A DNA stretch of 64,000 nt, from contig JASKMD010000006.1 in NCBI GenBank assembly GCA_030144725.1, forward strand, positions 198,418-262,417, written 5' to 3'. The stretch comes from Haematococcus lacustris (lineage: Eukaryota; Chlorophyta; Chlorophyceae; Chlamydomonadales; Haematococcaceae). The translations under genes and the position numbers were made by a program. The stretch's first letter is position 1. Each line of letters begins with the position of its first letter. Positions 10,706 through 21,659 of the stretch are shown in pieces. Below the pieces are notes generated by a model that had not been told where the DNA came from, made no database searches, and saw only the letters and a list, made by a program, of their open reading frames with translations.

Positions 10706-11212
10706 CACTCACGATAAACAAGGACCGGTCGCGATTGGACCGACCATAGCTCATTGGAAAGAGGAGTAGAAGGCCGTTCGAACGGTATAAGTCTTACGTA
10801 ACTCCGTGCATCCGTTGCGACGTAATTTGGCCGCGATTTTCCTAACCAAGCAATCTGCACAGATGTCGGTTGTCCTTTATCTGCACAGCTGCTGATAGTC
10901 GACATCTGCACAGATGCAGGCGATGTCGACATCTGTGCAGCTGCGGGAAGTCGACATCTGCACAGATGTCGTATACCGCAACCAACATCTGTGCAGCTGC
11001 TGACGACGACATCTGCACAGATGTCGACTATTACATTCAATGCTTGGCTGTGCAGATGTTGACACCTACATCTGTGCAGATGTTGACAACGACATCTGCA
11101 CAGATGTCGACTATTACATTCGAGCCTTGGCTGTGCAGATGTTGTCTATAGCATCTGCACAGATGTCGACTTTTACATTCGCGGCTTGGCTGTGCAGATG
11201 TCGTGGCTTCAT
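10706..11212 (+). mobile_element. Truncated nested transposon with module A (copy 1)
   Basis: Starts with CACTCACGATAAACAAGG directly after the target CT (10704-10705), followed by module A and an ATCTGCACAGAT/CTGTGCAG array to about 11205. It then joins abruptly to the CAG array of the next duplicate. The breakpoint shows that the tandem duplication postdates this nested insertion. Confidence 0.75.
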
Positions 11213-11293
11213 CTTCAGCAGCAGAAGGGGGGCAGCAGCAGCAGCATGGGCGCAGCAGCAGCAGCAGGGGCGCAGCAGCAGCAGCTGTAGGGG

Positions 11294-11329
<36 letters not shown>

Positions 11330-11683
11330 GGGGCAGCAGCAGCAGCAGGGGGGCAGCAGCAGCAGCAGCAGAGGGCAGCAGCAGCAGCAGCAGCAGGGGG
11401 GCAGCAGCAGCAGCAGCAGGGGGGCAGCAGCAGCAGCAGCAGGGGGGGCAGCAGCAGCAGCAGGGGGGCAGCAGCAGCAGCAGAGGGCAGCAGCAGCAGC
11501 AGCAGCAGGGGGGCAGCAGCAGCAGCAGCAGCAGCAGTAGGGGGGCAGCAGCAGCAGCAGCAGCAGTAGGGGGGCAGCAGCAGCAGCAGCAGCAGGGGGG
11601 CAGCAGCAGCAGTAGGGGGGCAGCAGCAGCAGCAGCAGGGGCGCAGCAGCAGCAGCAGCAGCAGTGGCAGCAGCAGCAGATAT
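11213..11683. repeat. CAG/GCA triplet array, copy 2
   Basis: Left-truncated copy of the array at 8288-8796, with the same order of GGGG interruptions. It marks the start of the second unit of the tandem segmental duplication. Confidence 0.9.
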
Positions 11684-12252
11684 AGTAGGGGCACTGTAGC
11701 ACCTACCTACCTTTTGGCTGCTTGATGACTGCTGCTAGGAAGGGGGGGGGATTGGAAGAGTGAAGGCGGGGAGGGGGGGTAGATGTGGAAGGCGGGAGGT
11801 GGGAGCCAGGGAGGCGGGAGACGGGGAGGCGGGAGGCAGGGAGGCGGGAGGTGGGGAGGCGGGAGGCTCAACCGGGTTGGGCTGGGCGGGGGTGGGTTGG
11901 GTTGGGGGCATGGGTTGGGGTGGGTGGGGGCATGGGTTGGGGGCATGGGTTGGGGTGGGTGGGGGCATGGGTGGGGGTGGGGGCGGGGGCGGGGGCGGGG
12001 GAGGATGAATTGGGAGGGGGTGGTTGTTTAGGGGGAAGGGAAGTGGAAAAGAGGTGCCCACTAGACCTGCAACCAAGGGGCGCGCACGTGCGGTAGGGTG
12101 ACCAAGCTGGGCACTGTGTTAGCTATCACCGTGGCCTTACCTTTGTGGTCCTCCTGGCCTCCTACCTGCTCACACAAGGCAACATATCCCATGCGCCAGT
12201 GGGGTGGGACTGCGGTGGGGAGTGTAGGGTGTAGGGAAGGGAATGTGGGGTG
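11684..12252. other. G-rich flank of the duplicated block, copy 2
   Basis: Near-identical to 8797-9368, with the same two minisatellites and the same splice-site-like sequences on the minus strand. No gene is recognised. Confidence 0.7.
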
Positions 12253-13590
12253 CACTCACGATAAATAAGGCCGACGCGGGGGCCTTTTTTGCATCGGATG
12301 GACTTTCTGCTCCGATAGAACGATAGAGCGTTGAGTTTAAGGGGGACCTCGCTCTTGAATGAAGTCCTAACTCGCAGCGGTTGCGAAGATACATCGATCC
12401 GCGCGCGAGGTACCCCCCCCTTGTTGGGAATCTGCACAGATGTTGGTTAAATGAGCCCGGAATCTGTGCAGATGCATGCCGATGCCTTTAGGAAAAGCGA
12501 CATCTGTGCAGATGCCGGTTATTAAATCTGTGCAGATGCTAATAAAGGCGACATCTGTGCAGATGGCGGTAATTAAATCTGTGCAGATGCACAAAAGGGC
12601 GACATCTGTGCAGATGCCGGTTATAATTTAAGGACGACATCTGTGCAGATGCTAATAAAGGCGACATCTGTGCAGATGCCGGTTATTAAATCTGTGCAGA
12701 TGCTGATAAAGGCGACATCTGTGCAGATGTCGGTAATAAAATCTGTGCAGATGCACAAAAGGGCGACATCTGTGCAGATGCCGGTTATATTTTAAGGACG
12801 ACACCTGTGCAGATGCTAATAAAGGCGACATCTGTGCAGATGCCGGTTATTAAATCTGTGCAGATGCTGATAAAGGAGACATCTGTGCAGATGTCGGTAA
12901 TAAAATCTGTGCAGATGCACAAAAGGGCGACATCTGTGCAGATGCCGGTTATAATTTAAGGACGACATCTGTGCAGATGCTAATAAAGGCGCCATCTGCA
13001 CAGATAAATACCTCGACATCTGCACAGATGCCAAGTAGTGCAGCTGTGCACATGAAGGCTACGCAAAGGCACCGCGAAGGAAGCAAAGTCACCGCGAAGG
13101 AATCAAGACTCTTCCATTATTCAACAATCTGTGTGATATCTGCATGAAGTTTTCGCAAAGGTGGCGTGAAGGAAGCCAAGGAACCGCGAAGGAGCTTGGA
13201 TTGCCCCATATAGCAGCAATGAGCAGCCAGGAGCAGCCAACAAAAATCGTCGCCAAAAGGCTAGCTACGAGCCAGCCAGCCGCTTAGGCGACCAGATGCC
13301 ATCAGGTTAAGCGATAGGATCAAGATATAGCGACAGAAAACGGAAGGAGGCGTAGCGATGCAGCGACACAACGATGCAAAGATGCGGCAAATGCATGAGG
13401 TGCAACTAGGACACGTAGCCCGAAGCCTGTGAGACGGAGCGGAAGAGGAGTGGAGGGGCCCGGAGGCGGTCAGGAGCCATGCATGAGACGAAGCTGGGTG
13501 CACTTGAAAAAAAGTTGGGTGCACCCACACAAACCCCACCCTAGCGAATGGTGAGTATTCTATCTTGCAGTCATGTGGCTCCAAGTACCT
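12253..13590 (+). mobile_element. Outer transposon, left part (module B side), interrupted by nested copy
   Basis: Terminal repeat, module B, ATCTGTGCAGAT array (12430-13029) and interior, offset 2,884-2,885 bp from the copy at 9369. It is split at the CT dinucleotide 13589-13590 by the complete element that follows. The interior resumes at 17176. Confidence 0.8.
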
Positions 13591-13738
13591 CACTCACGAT
13601 AAACAAGGACCGGTCGCGATTGGACCGACCATAGCTCATTGGAAAGAGGAGTAGAAGGCCGTTCGAACGGTATAAGTCTTACGCTAACTCCGCGCATCCG
13701 TCGCGACGCAAATGGGCCGCGAATTTCTTAACCAAGCA

Positions 13739-14108
13739 ATCTGCACAGATGTCGGTTGTCCTTTATCTGCACAGCTGCTGATAGTCGACATCTGCACAGA
13801 TGCAGGCGATGTCGACATCTGTGCAGCTGCGGAAAGTCGACATCTGCACAGATGTCGTATACCGCAACCAACATCTGTGCAGCTGCTGACAACGACATCT
13901 GCACAGATGTCGACTATTACATTCAATGCTTGGCTGTGCAGATGTTGACACCACATCTGTGCAGATGTTGACAACGACATCTGCACAGATGTCGACTATT
14001 ACATTCGAGCCTTGGCTGTGCAGATGTTGTCTGTAGCATCTGCACAGATGTTGACTATTACATTCGCGGCTTGACTGTGCAGATGTCGTGGCTTCATCTG
14101 CACAGATG
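13739..14108. repeat. ATCTGCACAGAT array (module A side)
   Basis: Full 12-mers ATCTGCACAGAT alternate with half-motifs such as CTGTGCAGCTGC and GGCTGTGCAGATGTTG, often preceded by GTCGAC. The same alternation of full and half sites occurs at 10856-11205 and, inverted, at 24550-24867. It therefore characterises the module-A side. Confidence 0.85.
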
Positions 14109-14124
14109 TCGACTATTTCATCGA

Positions 14125-14395
14125 CTATTACATCCGCAACACACATGCATTGACACCCAAACATCCCGCACGACCTCGCAACACCCCCGCAAAACACATG
14201 CTGTCGACGACCCAAACACCCCGCAACACCTCGCTACACCCCCGCAAAACACATGTATTGACGACCAAACACCCCGCAACACCTCGCTACACCCCCGCAA
14301 AACACATGTATTGACACCCAAACACCCCGCAACATCCCCGCAAAACACATGCATTGACACCCAAACATCCCGCAACACCTCGCTACGGGACTTGC
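14125..14395. repeat. AACACCCCGC-type minisatellite
   Basis: Units containing CAAACACCCCGCAACACC and CCCCCGCAAAACACATG, homologous to 1425-1735 and to the inverted 24185-24530. Confidence 0.8.
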
Positions 14396-14535
14396 AAGCA
14401 CATGTCTCGATGCACCATCACTCCACAACACCTCAATATGGACAATGCTAAGCACATGCATTGATGCACCCAATGACCGCAACACCTCCCTACGATGTGA
14501 CAAGGTAGCAACGACACAACACAACAAGAAGGTGA

Positions 14536-14738
14536 CACCACACCATCACCATCACCATCACCATCACCATCACCATCACCATCACCATCACCATCACCAT
14601 CACCATCACCATCACCATCACCATCACCATCACCATCACCATCACCATCACCATCACCATCACCATCACCATCACCCCACCCCACCCCACCCCACCCCAC
14701 CCCACCCCACCCCACCCCACCCCACCCCACCCCACCCC
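14536..14738. repeat. CACCAT and CCCCA microsatellites
   Basis: About 140 bp of CACCAT hexamers followed by about 65 bp of CCCCA pentamers. A much shorter inverted GGTGAT version is at 24090-24127 in the sister element, so tract length differs strongly between copies. The poly-His frame is a by-product. Confidence 0.95.
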
Positions 14739-15654
14739 ACACCAAGGACAACACAACAACATCACAACAAGGCGGCAAGATGACGAGGATGGACGCTACA
14801 ACAAGGTTGATGCTACACCTCTCCTTAGTGATGTATAACACGGGGTGCAACTTCATAGCCTCCACTTACGTGCTCCCGCTATCCTTCACCCACCACACTA
14901 CCATTGACTCCCACCTACCACACCTATGCCGTGTCGCGCAACAAGCACGGGCTGACAACCATGCAAGTGCTCCACCATCCAGCTATCGTCCCCTTTGGAG
15001 AGGGATGGGTAGGGTCATTGTGGTGAGTGTGCATGGCATGGCCAGGGTGGGCTGGGTGGGCTGCTACTACGGGGTCCCACTCCAAGCTGCCCGCTCTGTG
15101 TCGCCCGCTCCAGATTGCTACGCCAAGGGTGGGGTAGGGAGAGGGCTGCTACGCCAAGGGTGAGGTAGGGAGAGGGCTGCAGCGTGTGTCGTGGGGCGGG
15201 GGGTGGGAAAGGGGGGAGGTAGGTGGGGTGGCAGACTTGGAGGTGGTGGGACAGGGTAGAGAGGGGGGAAGGGGGAAGGGGGAAGGGGGAAGGAGGAAGG
15301 GGGGAGGGGGGAGGACCGACCGTGAGACCTGCAGCAAACGGGTGGGGCGTGGGGGTGGGGGTGGGGGTGGGGGTGGGGTGGTAGGGGAAAGGGGGATGGG
15401 TGTGGCCATTAGAACCTGCAAACACCAACAAGGGCATGACATGCGGTCAGAGTTGGGACCACACAGTTGCAAGGGCTCGCCACTCACAATTTGTTGGGTG
15501 GAGTGTGTGGAAGAAGAAGGGATTGGCAAGAAGTCCTCCTCCTTCTCATCCTCCTCGTTCTCGGATTGCGACTTACCACATGGCAGATGATTGTGATGTG
15601 GGATGAGGGATGTGAGATGATGCAAGGTAGGGGTGGGGAGGGGAGGTGACGGAG

Positions 15655-15908
15655 AGGGCTGGGCTGGGCTGGGCTGGGCTGGGCTGGGCTGGGCTGGGCT
15701 GGGCTGGGCTGGGCTGGGCTGGGCTGGGCTGGGCTGGGCTGGGCTGGGCTGGGCTGGGCTGGGCTGGGCTGGGCTGGGCTGGGCTGGGCTGGGCTGGGCT
15801 GGGCTGGGCTGGGCTGGGCTGGGCTGGGCTGGGCTGGGCTGGGCTGGGCTGGGCTGGGCTGGGCTGGGCTGGGCTGGGCTGGGCTGGGCTGGGCTGGGCT
15901 GGGCTGGG
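15655..15908. repeat. GGGCT pentanucleotide satellite
   Basis: About 50 perfect GGGCT units inside transposon copy 2. The opposite-strand form (CAGCC) is at 17245-17465 and 23066-23270, in the corresponding interiors of the oppositely oriented elements. Confidence 0.95.
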
Positions 15909-15971
15909 TGTAGGGAAGGGGAGGTTGGGACCATTGAACCTGCAACTATTCAGTGGTTGGCAAATAGTCAG

Positions 15972-16304
15972 GCAAGGTACTTGGAGCCACATGACTGCAA
16001 GATTAAATACTCACCATTCGTTAGGGTGGGGTTTGTGTGGGTGCACCCAACTTTGTTTCAAGTGCACCCAGCTTCGTCTTATGCATGGCTCCTGACCGCC
16101 TCCGGGCTCCTCCACTCCTCTTCCGCTCCGTCTCACAGGCTTCGGGCTACGTGTCCTAGTTGCACCACATGCATTTGCCGCATCTTTGCATCGCTGTGTC
16201 GCTGCATCGCTGCACCTCCTTCCGTTTTCTGTCGCTATATCTTGATCCTATCGCTTAACCTGATGGCATCAGGTCGCCTAAGCGGCTGGCTGGCTCGTAG
16301 CTAG
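15972..16304 (+). other. Recurrent 110-codon open frame in transposon interior
   Basis: A frame beginning near [15 protein letters not shown] and ending in GRLSGWLARS is open here and in three minus-strand copies (10376-10708, 13261-13593, 22668-23015). The copies differ by several substitutions but stay open. No domain is recognised and Cys/Ser/Leu content is high. It may be a captured gene fragment or chance; sequence relatedness alone would keep it open in close copies. Confidence 0.25.
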
Positions 16305-16524
16305 CCTTTTGGCGACGATTTTTGTTGGCTGCTCCTGGCTGCTCATTGCTGCTATATGGGGCAATCTAAGCTCCTTCGCGGTTCCTTGGCTTCCTTCGCG
16401 CCACCTTTGCGAAAACTTCATGCAGATATCACACAGATTGTTGAATAATGGAAGAGTCTTGATTCCTTCGCGGTGACTTTGCTTCCTTCGCGGTGCCTTT
16501 GCGTAACCTTTATGCTTACTTGGC

Positions 16525-16998
16525 ATCTGTGCAGATGTCGAGGTATTAATCTGTGCAGATGTCGACATTGTCGGCATCTGCACAGATGTCGCCCTTAAAT
16601 TATAACCAACATCTGCACAGATGTCGCCCTTTTATGCATCTGCACAGATTTAATTACCGGCATCTGCACAGATGTCGCCCTTATTAACATCTGCACAGAT
16701 GTCGCCCTTAAATTATAACCAACACCTGCACAGATGTCGCCCTTTTATGCATTTGCACAGATTTAATAATCGGCATCTGCACAGATGTCGCCCTTATTAG
16801 CATCTGCACAGATGTCGCCCTTATTAGCATCTGCACAGATGTCGCCCTTAAATTATAACCAACATCTGCACAGATGTCGCCCTTTTATGCATCTGCACAG
16901 ATTTAATAACCGGCATCTGCACAGATGTCGCTTTTCCTAAAGGCATCGACATGCATCTGCACAGATGCCGGGCTCATTTAACCAACATCTGTGCAGAT
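16525..16998. repeat. ATCTGCACAGAT array (module B side)
   Basis: Mostly full ATCTGCACAGATGTCGCCC-type units. Read from A to B, the asymmetric centre (CA) has the same orientation here as on the module-A side of the same element. Confidence 0.9.
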
Positions 16999-17175
16999 TC
17001 CTAAAAAGGGGGGGGTACCTCGCGCGCGGATGGATGTATCTTCGCAACCGCTGCGAGTTAGGACTTCATTCAAGAGCGAGGTCCCCCTTAAACTCAACGC
17101 TCTATCGTTCTATCGGAGCAGAAAGTCCTTCCGATGCAAAAAAGGCCCTCGCGTCGGCCTTATTTATCGTGAGTG

Positions 17176-17535
17176 CTTGCCAGACTATTTGCCAACCACT
17201 GAATTGTTGCAGGTTCAATGGTCCCAACCTCCCCTTCCCTACACCCAGCCCAGCCCAGCCCAGCCCAGCCCAGCCCAGCCCAGCCCAGCCCAGCCCAGCC
17301 CAGCCCAGCCCAGCCCAGCCCAGCCCAGCCCAGCCCAGCCCAGCCCAACCCAACCCAACCCAACCCAGCCCAGCCCAGCCCAGCCCAGCCCAGCCCAGCC
17401 CAGCCCAGCCCAGCCCAGCCCAGCCCAGCCCAGCCCAGCCCAGCCCAGCCCAGCCCAGCCCAGCCCTCCCCTCCCCTCCCTCCCCCACCACCACCTCCTT
17501 CATCACCCTACCACAAGAAGCAGGTGCATGGAGAT
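17176..17535 (+). mobile_element. Outer transposon, continuation after the nested insertion
   Basis: Resumes with CTTGCCAGACTATTTGCC exactly as in the unoccupied site at 22996. It continues through a CAGCC satellite (17245-17465, with a few CAACC units at 17340-17365) to GTGCATGGAG, then breaks into the palindrome array at 17537. In copy 3 the same sequence continues at 23330 for another 1.7 kb. The module-A end of this copy is therefore lost. Confidence 0.8.
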
Positions 17536-17536
17536 G

Positions 17537-20500
17537 CCTACAGTACTGTAGACATCCTACAGTACTGTAGACATCTACAGTACTGTAGACATCCTACAGT
17601 ACTGTAGACACCTACAGTACTGTAGACATCTACAGTACTGTAGACATCTACAGTACTGTAGACACCTACAGTACTGTAGACACCTACAGTACTGTAGACC
17701 CCTACAGTACTGTAGACACTTACAGTACTGTAGACACCTACAGTACTGTAGACATCCTACAGTACTGTAGACATCCTACAGTACTGTAGACACCTACAGT
17801 ACTATAGACATCCTACAGTACTGTAGACATCCTACAGTACTGTAGACACCTACAGTACTGTAGACATCCTACAGTACTGTAGACCCCTACAGTACTTTAG
17901 ACACCTACAGTACTGTAGACACCTACAGTACTGTAGACACCTACAGTACTGTAGACATCTACAGTACTGTAGACATCCTACAGTACTGTAGACCTCTACA
18001 GTACTGTAGACACCTACAGTACTGTAGACATCCTACAGTACTGTAGACATCTACAGTACTGTAGACATCCTACAGTACTGTAGACACCTACAGTACTGTA
18101 GACATCCTACAGTACTGTAGACCTCTACAGTACTGTAGACACCTACAGTACTGTAGACATCCTACAGTACTGTAGACATCTACAGTACTGTAGACATCCT
18201 ACAGTACTGTAGACACCTACAGTACTGTAGACATCCTACAGTACTGTAGACACCTACAGTACTGTAGACACCTACAGTACTGTAGACATCCTACAGTACT
18301 GTAGACATCTACAGTACTGTAGACATCCTACAGTACTGTAGACACCTACAGTACTGTAGACATCCTACAGTACTGTAGACATCCTACAGTACTGTAGACA
18401 TCTACAGTACTGTAGACATCCTACAGTACTGTAGACACCTACAGTACTGTAGACATCCTACAGTACTGTAGACACCTACAGTACTGTAGACACCTACAGT
18501 ACTGTAGACATCCTACAGTACTGTAGACATCTACAGTACTGTAGACATCCTACAGTACTGTAGACACCTACAGTACTGTAGACATCCTACAGTACTGTAG
18601 ACATCCTACAGTACTGTAGACATCTACAGTACTGTAGACATCCTACAGTACTGTAGACACCTACAGTACTGTAGACATCTACAGTACTGTAGACATCCTA
18701 CAGTACTGTAGACCTCTACAGTACTGTAGACACCTACAGTACTGTAGACATCCTACAGTACTGTAGACATCTACAGTACTGTAGACATCCTACAGTACTG
18801 TAGACACCTACAGTACTGTAGACATCCTACAGTACTGTAGACACCTACAGTACTGTAGACACCTACAGTACTGTAGACACCTACAGTACTGTAGACATCC
18901 TACAGTACTGTAGACATCCTACAGTACTGTAGACACCTACAGTACTATAGACATCCTACAGTACTGTAGACATCCTACAGTACTGTAGACATCTACAGTA
19001 CTGTAGACATCCTACAGCACTGTAGACACCTACAGTACTGTAGACATCTACAGTACTGTAGACACCTACAGTACTGTAGACATCTACAGTACTGTAGGTA
19101 CCTACAGTACTGTAGACATCCTATTGTACTGTAGACACCTACAGTACTGTAGACACCTACAGTACTGTAGACATCCTACAGTACTGTAGACATCTACAGT
19201 ACTGTAGACATCCTACAGTACTGTAGACACCTACAGTACTGTAGACATCCTACAGTACTGTAGACACCTACAGTACTGTAGACACCTACAGTACTGTAGA
19301 CACCTACAGTACTGTAGACATCCTACAGTACTGTAGACATCCTACAATACTGTAGGTGTCTACAGTACTGTAGATGCCTACAGTACTGTAGACATCCTAC
19401 AGTACTGTAGACATCTACAGTACTGTAGACATCCTACAGTACTGTAGACATCTACAGTACTGTAGACATCCTACAGTACTGTAGACCTCTACAGTACTGT
19501 AGACACCTACAGTACTGTAGACATCCTACAGTACTGTAGACACCTACAGTACTGTAGACATCCTACAGTACTGTAGACATCCTACAGTACTGTAGACATC
19601 TACAGTACTGTAGACATCCTACAGTACTGTAGACACCTACAGTACTGTAGACATCTACAGTACTGTAGACATCCTACAGTACTGTAGACCTCTACAGTAC
19701 TGTAGACACCTACAGTACTGTAGACATCCTACAGTACTGTAGACATCTACAGTACTGTAGACATCCTACAGTACTGTAGACACCTACAGTACTGTAGACA
19801 TCCTACAGTACTGTAGACACCTACAGTACTGTAGACACCTACAGTACTGTAGACACCTACAGTACTGTAGACATCCTACAGTACTGTAGACATCCTACAG
19901 TACTGTAGACACCTACAGTACTATAGACATCCTACAGTACTGTAGACATCCTACAGTACTGTAGACATCCTACAGTACTGTAGACATCCTACAGCACTGT
20001 AGACACCTACAGTACTGTAGACATCTACAGTACTGTAGACACCTACAGTACTGTAGACATCTACAGTACTGTAGGTACCTACAGTACTGTAGGTACCTAC
20101 AGTACTGTAGACATCCTATTGTACTGTAGACACCTACAGTACTGTAGACACCTACAGTACTGTAGACATCCTACAGTACTGTAGACATCTACAGTACTGT
20201 AGACATCCTACAGTACTGTAGACACCTACAGTACTGTAGACATCCTACAGTACTGTAGACACCTACAGTACTGTAGACACCTACAGTACTGTAGACACCT
20301 ACAGTACTGTAGACATCCTACAGTACTGTAGACATCCTACAGTACTGTAGACACCTACAGTACTGTAGATGCCTACAGTACTGTAGACATCCTACAGTAC
20401 TGTAGACATCTACAGTACTGTAGACATCCTACAGCACTGTAGACACCTACAGTACTGTAGACATCTACAGTACTGTAGACACCTACAGTACTGTAGACAT

Positions 20501-20588
20501 CTACAGTACTGTAGGTACCTACAGTACTGTAGACATCCTATTGTACTGTAGACACCTACAGTACTGTAGACACCTACAGTACTGTAGG
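17537..20588. repeat. CTACAGTACTGTAG palindrome array 2
   Basis: Three kilobases, about 160-165 copies by length, of CTACAGTACTGTAG with 4-5-bp spacers. The spacer order repeats in blocks, and the right end (CTATTGTACTGTAG followed by two units and then GGCAGCAGC) matches the right end of array 1 at 8240-8300. Internal echoes of this terminal pattern near 19130 and 20115 suggest successive block duplications. Confidence 0.95.
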
Positions 20589-21091
20589 CAGCAGCAGCAT
20601 GGGTGGCAGCAGCAGCAGGGGGGGGGGGCAGCAGCAGCAGAAGGGGGGCAGCAGCAGCAGCATGGGCGCAGCAGCAGCAGCAGGGGCGCAGCAGCAGCAG
20701 CTGTAGGGGGGCAGCAGCAGCAGCAGCAGCAGCAGGGGGGCAGCAGCAGCAGCAGGGGGGCAGCAGCAGCAGCAGCAGAGGGCAGCAGCAGCAGCAGCAG
20801 CAGGGGGGCAGCAGCAGCAGCAGCAGGGGGGCAGCAGCAGCAGCAGCAGGGGGGCAGCAGCAGCAGCAGGGGGGCAGCAGCAGCAGCAGAGGGCAGCAGC
20901 AGCAGCAGCAGCAGGGGGGGCAGCAGCAGCAGCAGCAGCAGTAGGGGGGCAGCAGCAGCAGCAGCAGCAGTAGGGGGGCAGCAGCAGCAGCAGCAGCAGG
21001 GGGGCAGCAGCAGCAGTAGGGGGGCAGCAGCAGCAGCAGCAGGGGCGCAGCAGCAGCAGCAGCAGCAGCAGTGGCAGCAGCAGCAGATATA
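20588..21091. repeat. CAG/GCA triplet array, copy 3
   Basis: Same organisation as 8288-8796, differing mainly in tract length and one interruption. The G-rich flank follows at 21095-21659. Confidence 0.9.
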
Positions 21092-21659
21092 GTAGGGGCA
21101 CTGTAGCACCTACCTACCTTTTGGCTGCTTGATGACTGCTGCTAGGAAGGGGGGGGGATTGGAAGAGTGAAGGCGGGGAGGGGGGGTAGATGTGGAAGGC
21201 GGGAGGTGGGAGCCAGGGAGGCGGGAGACGGGGAGGCGGGAGGCAGGGAGGCGGGAGGTGGGGAGGCGGGAGGCTCAACCGGGTTGGGCTGGGCGGGGGT
21301 GGGTTGGGTTGGGGGCATGGGTTGGGGTGGGTGGGGGCATGGGTTGGGGGCATGGGTTGGGGTGGGTGGGGGCATGGGTGGGGGTGGGGGCGGGGGCGGG
21401 GGCGGGGGAGGATGAATTGGGAGGGGGTGGTTGTTTAGGGGGAAGGGAAGTGGAAAAGAGGTGCCCACTAGACCTGCAACCAAGGGGCGCGCACGTGCGG
21501 TAGGGTGACCAGGCTGGGCACTGTGTTAGCTATCACCGTGGCCTTACCTTTGTGGTCCTCCTGGCCTCCTACCTGCTCACACCAGGCAACATATCCCATG
21601 CGCCAGTGGGGTGGGACTGCGGTGGGGAGTGTAGGGTGTAGGGAAGGGAATGTGGGGTG

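Larger units (their letters stand above)
13591..17175 (+). mobile_element. Complete nested TIR transposon, copy 2
   Basis: Bounded by CACTCACGATAAACAAGG and CCTTATTTATCGTGAGTG, with CT on both sides (13589-13590 and 17176-17177). The uninterrupted target is seen at 22990-23005, where one CT (22996-22997) replaces the whole 3.6 kb, which establishes the ends and the 2-bp duplication. Order inside: module A, ATCTGCACAGAT array (13739-14108), AACACCCCGC minisatellite, CACCAT and CCCCA microsatellites, unique sequence, 31-bp minisatellite copies, G-rich stretch, GGGCT pentamers, a unique 0.6-kb block inverted relative to 10150-10700, ATCTGCACAGAT array (16525-16998) and module B. No transposase is seen. 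Confidence 0.9.

Noticed and set aside
14445..14783. Polyhistidine frame
   Set aside because: Translation of the CACCAT hexamer microsatellite.
15149..15945. PAQPS / GLGWA repeat proteins (also near 17.2, 23.0 and 25.7 kb)
   Set aside because: Translations of the GGGCT/CAGCC pentamer; no codon bias or flanking coding sequence.
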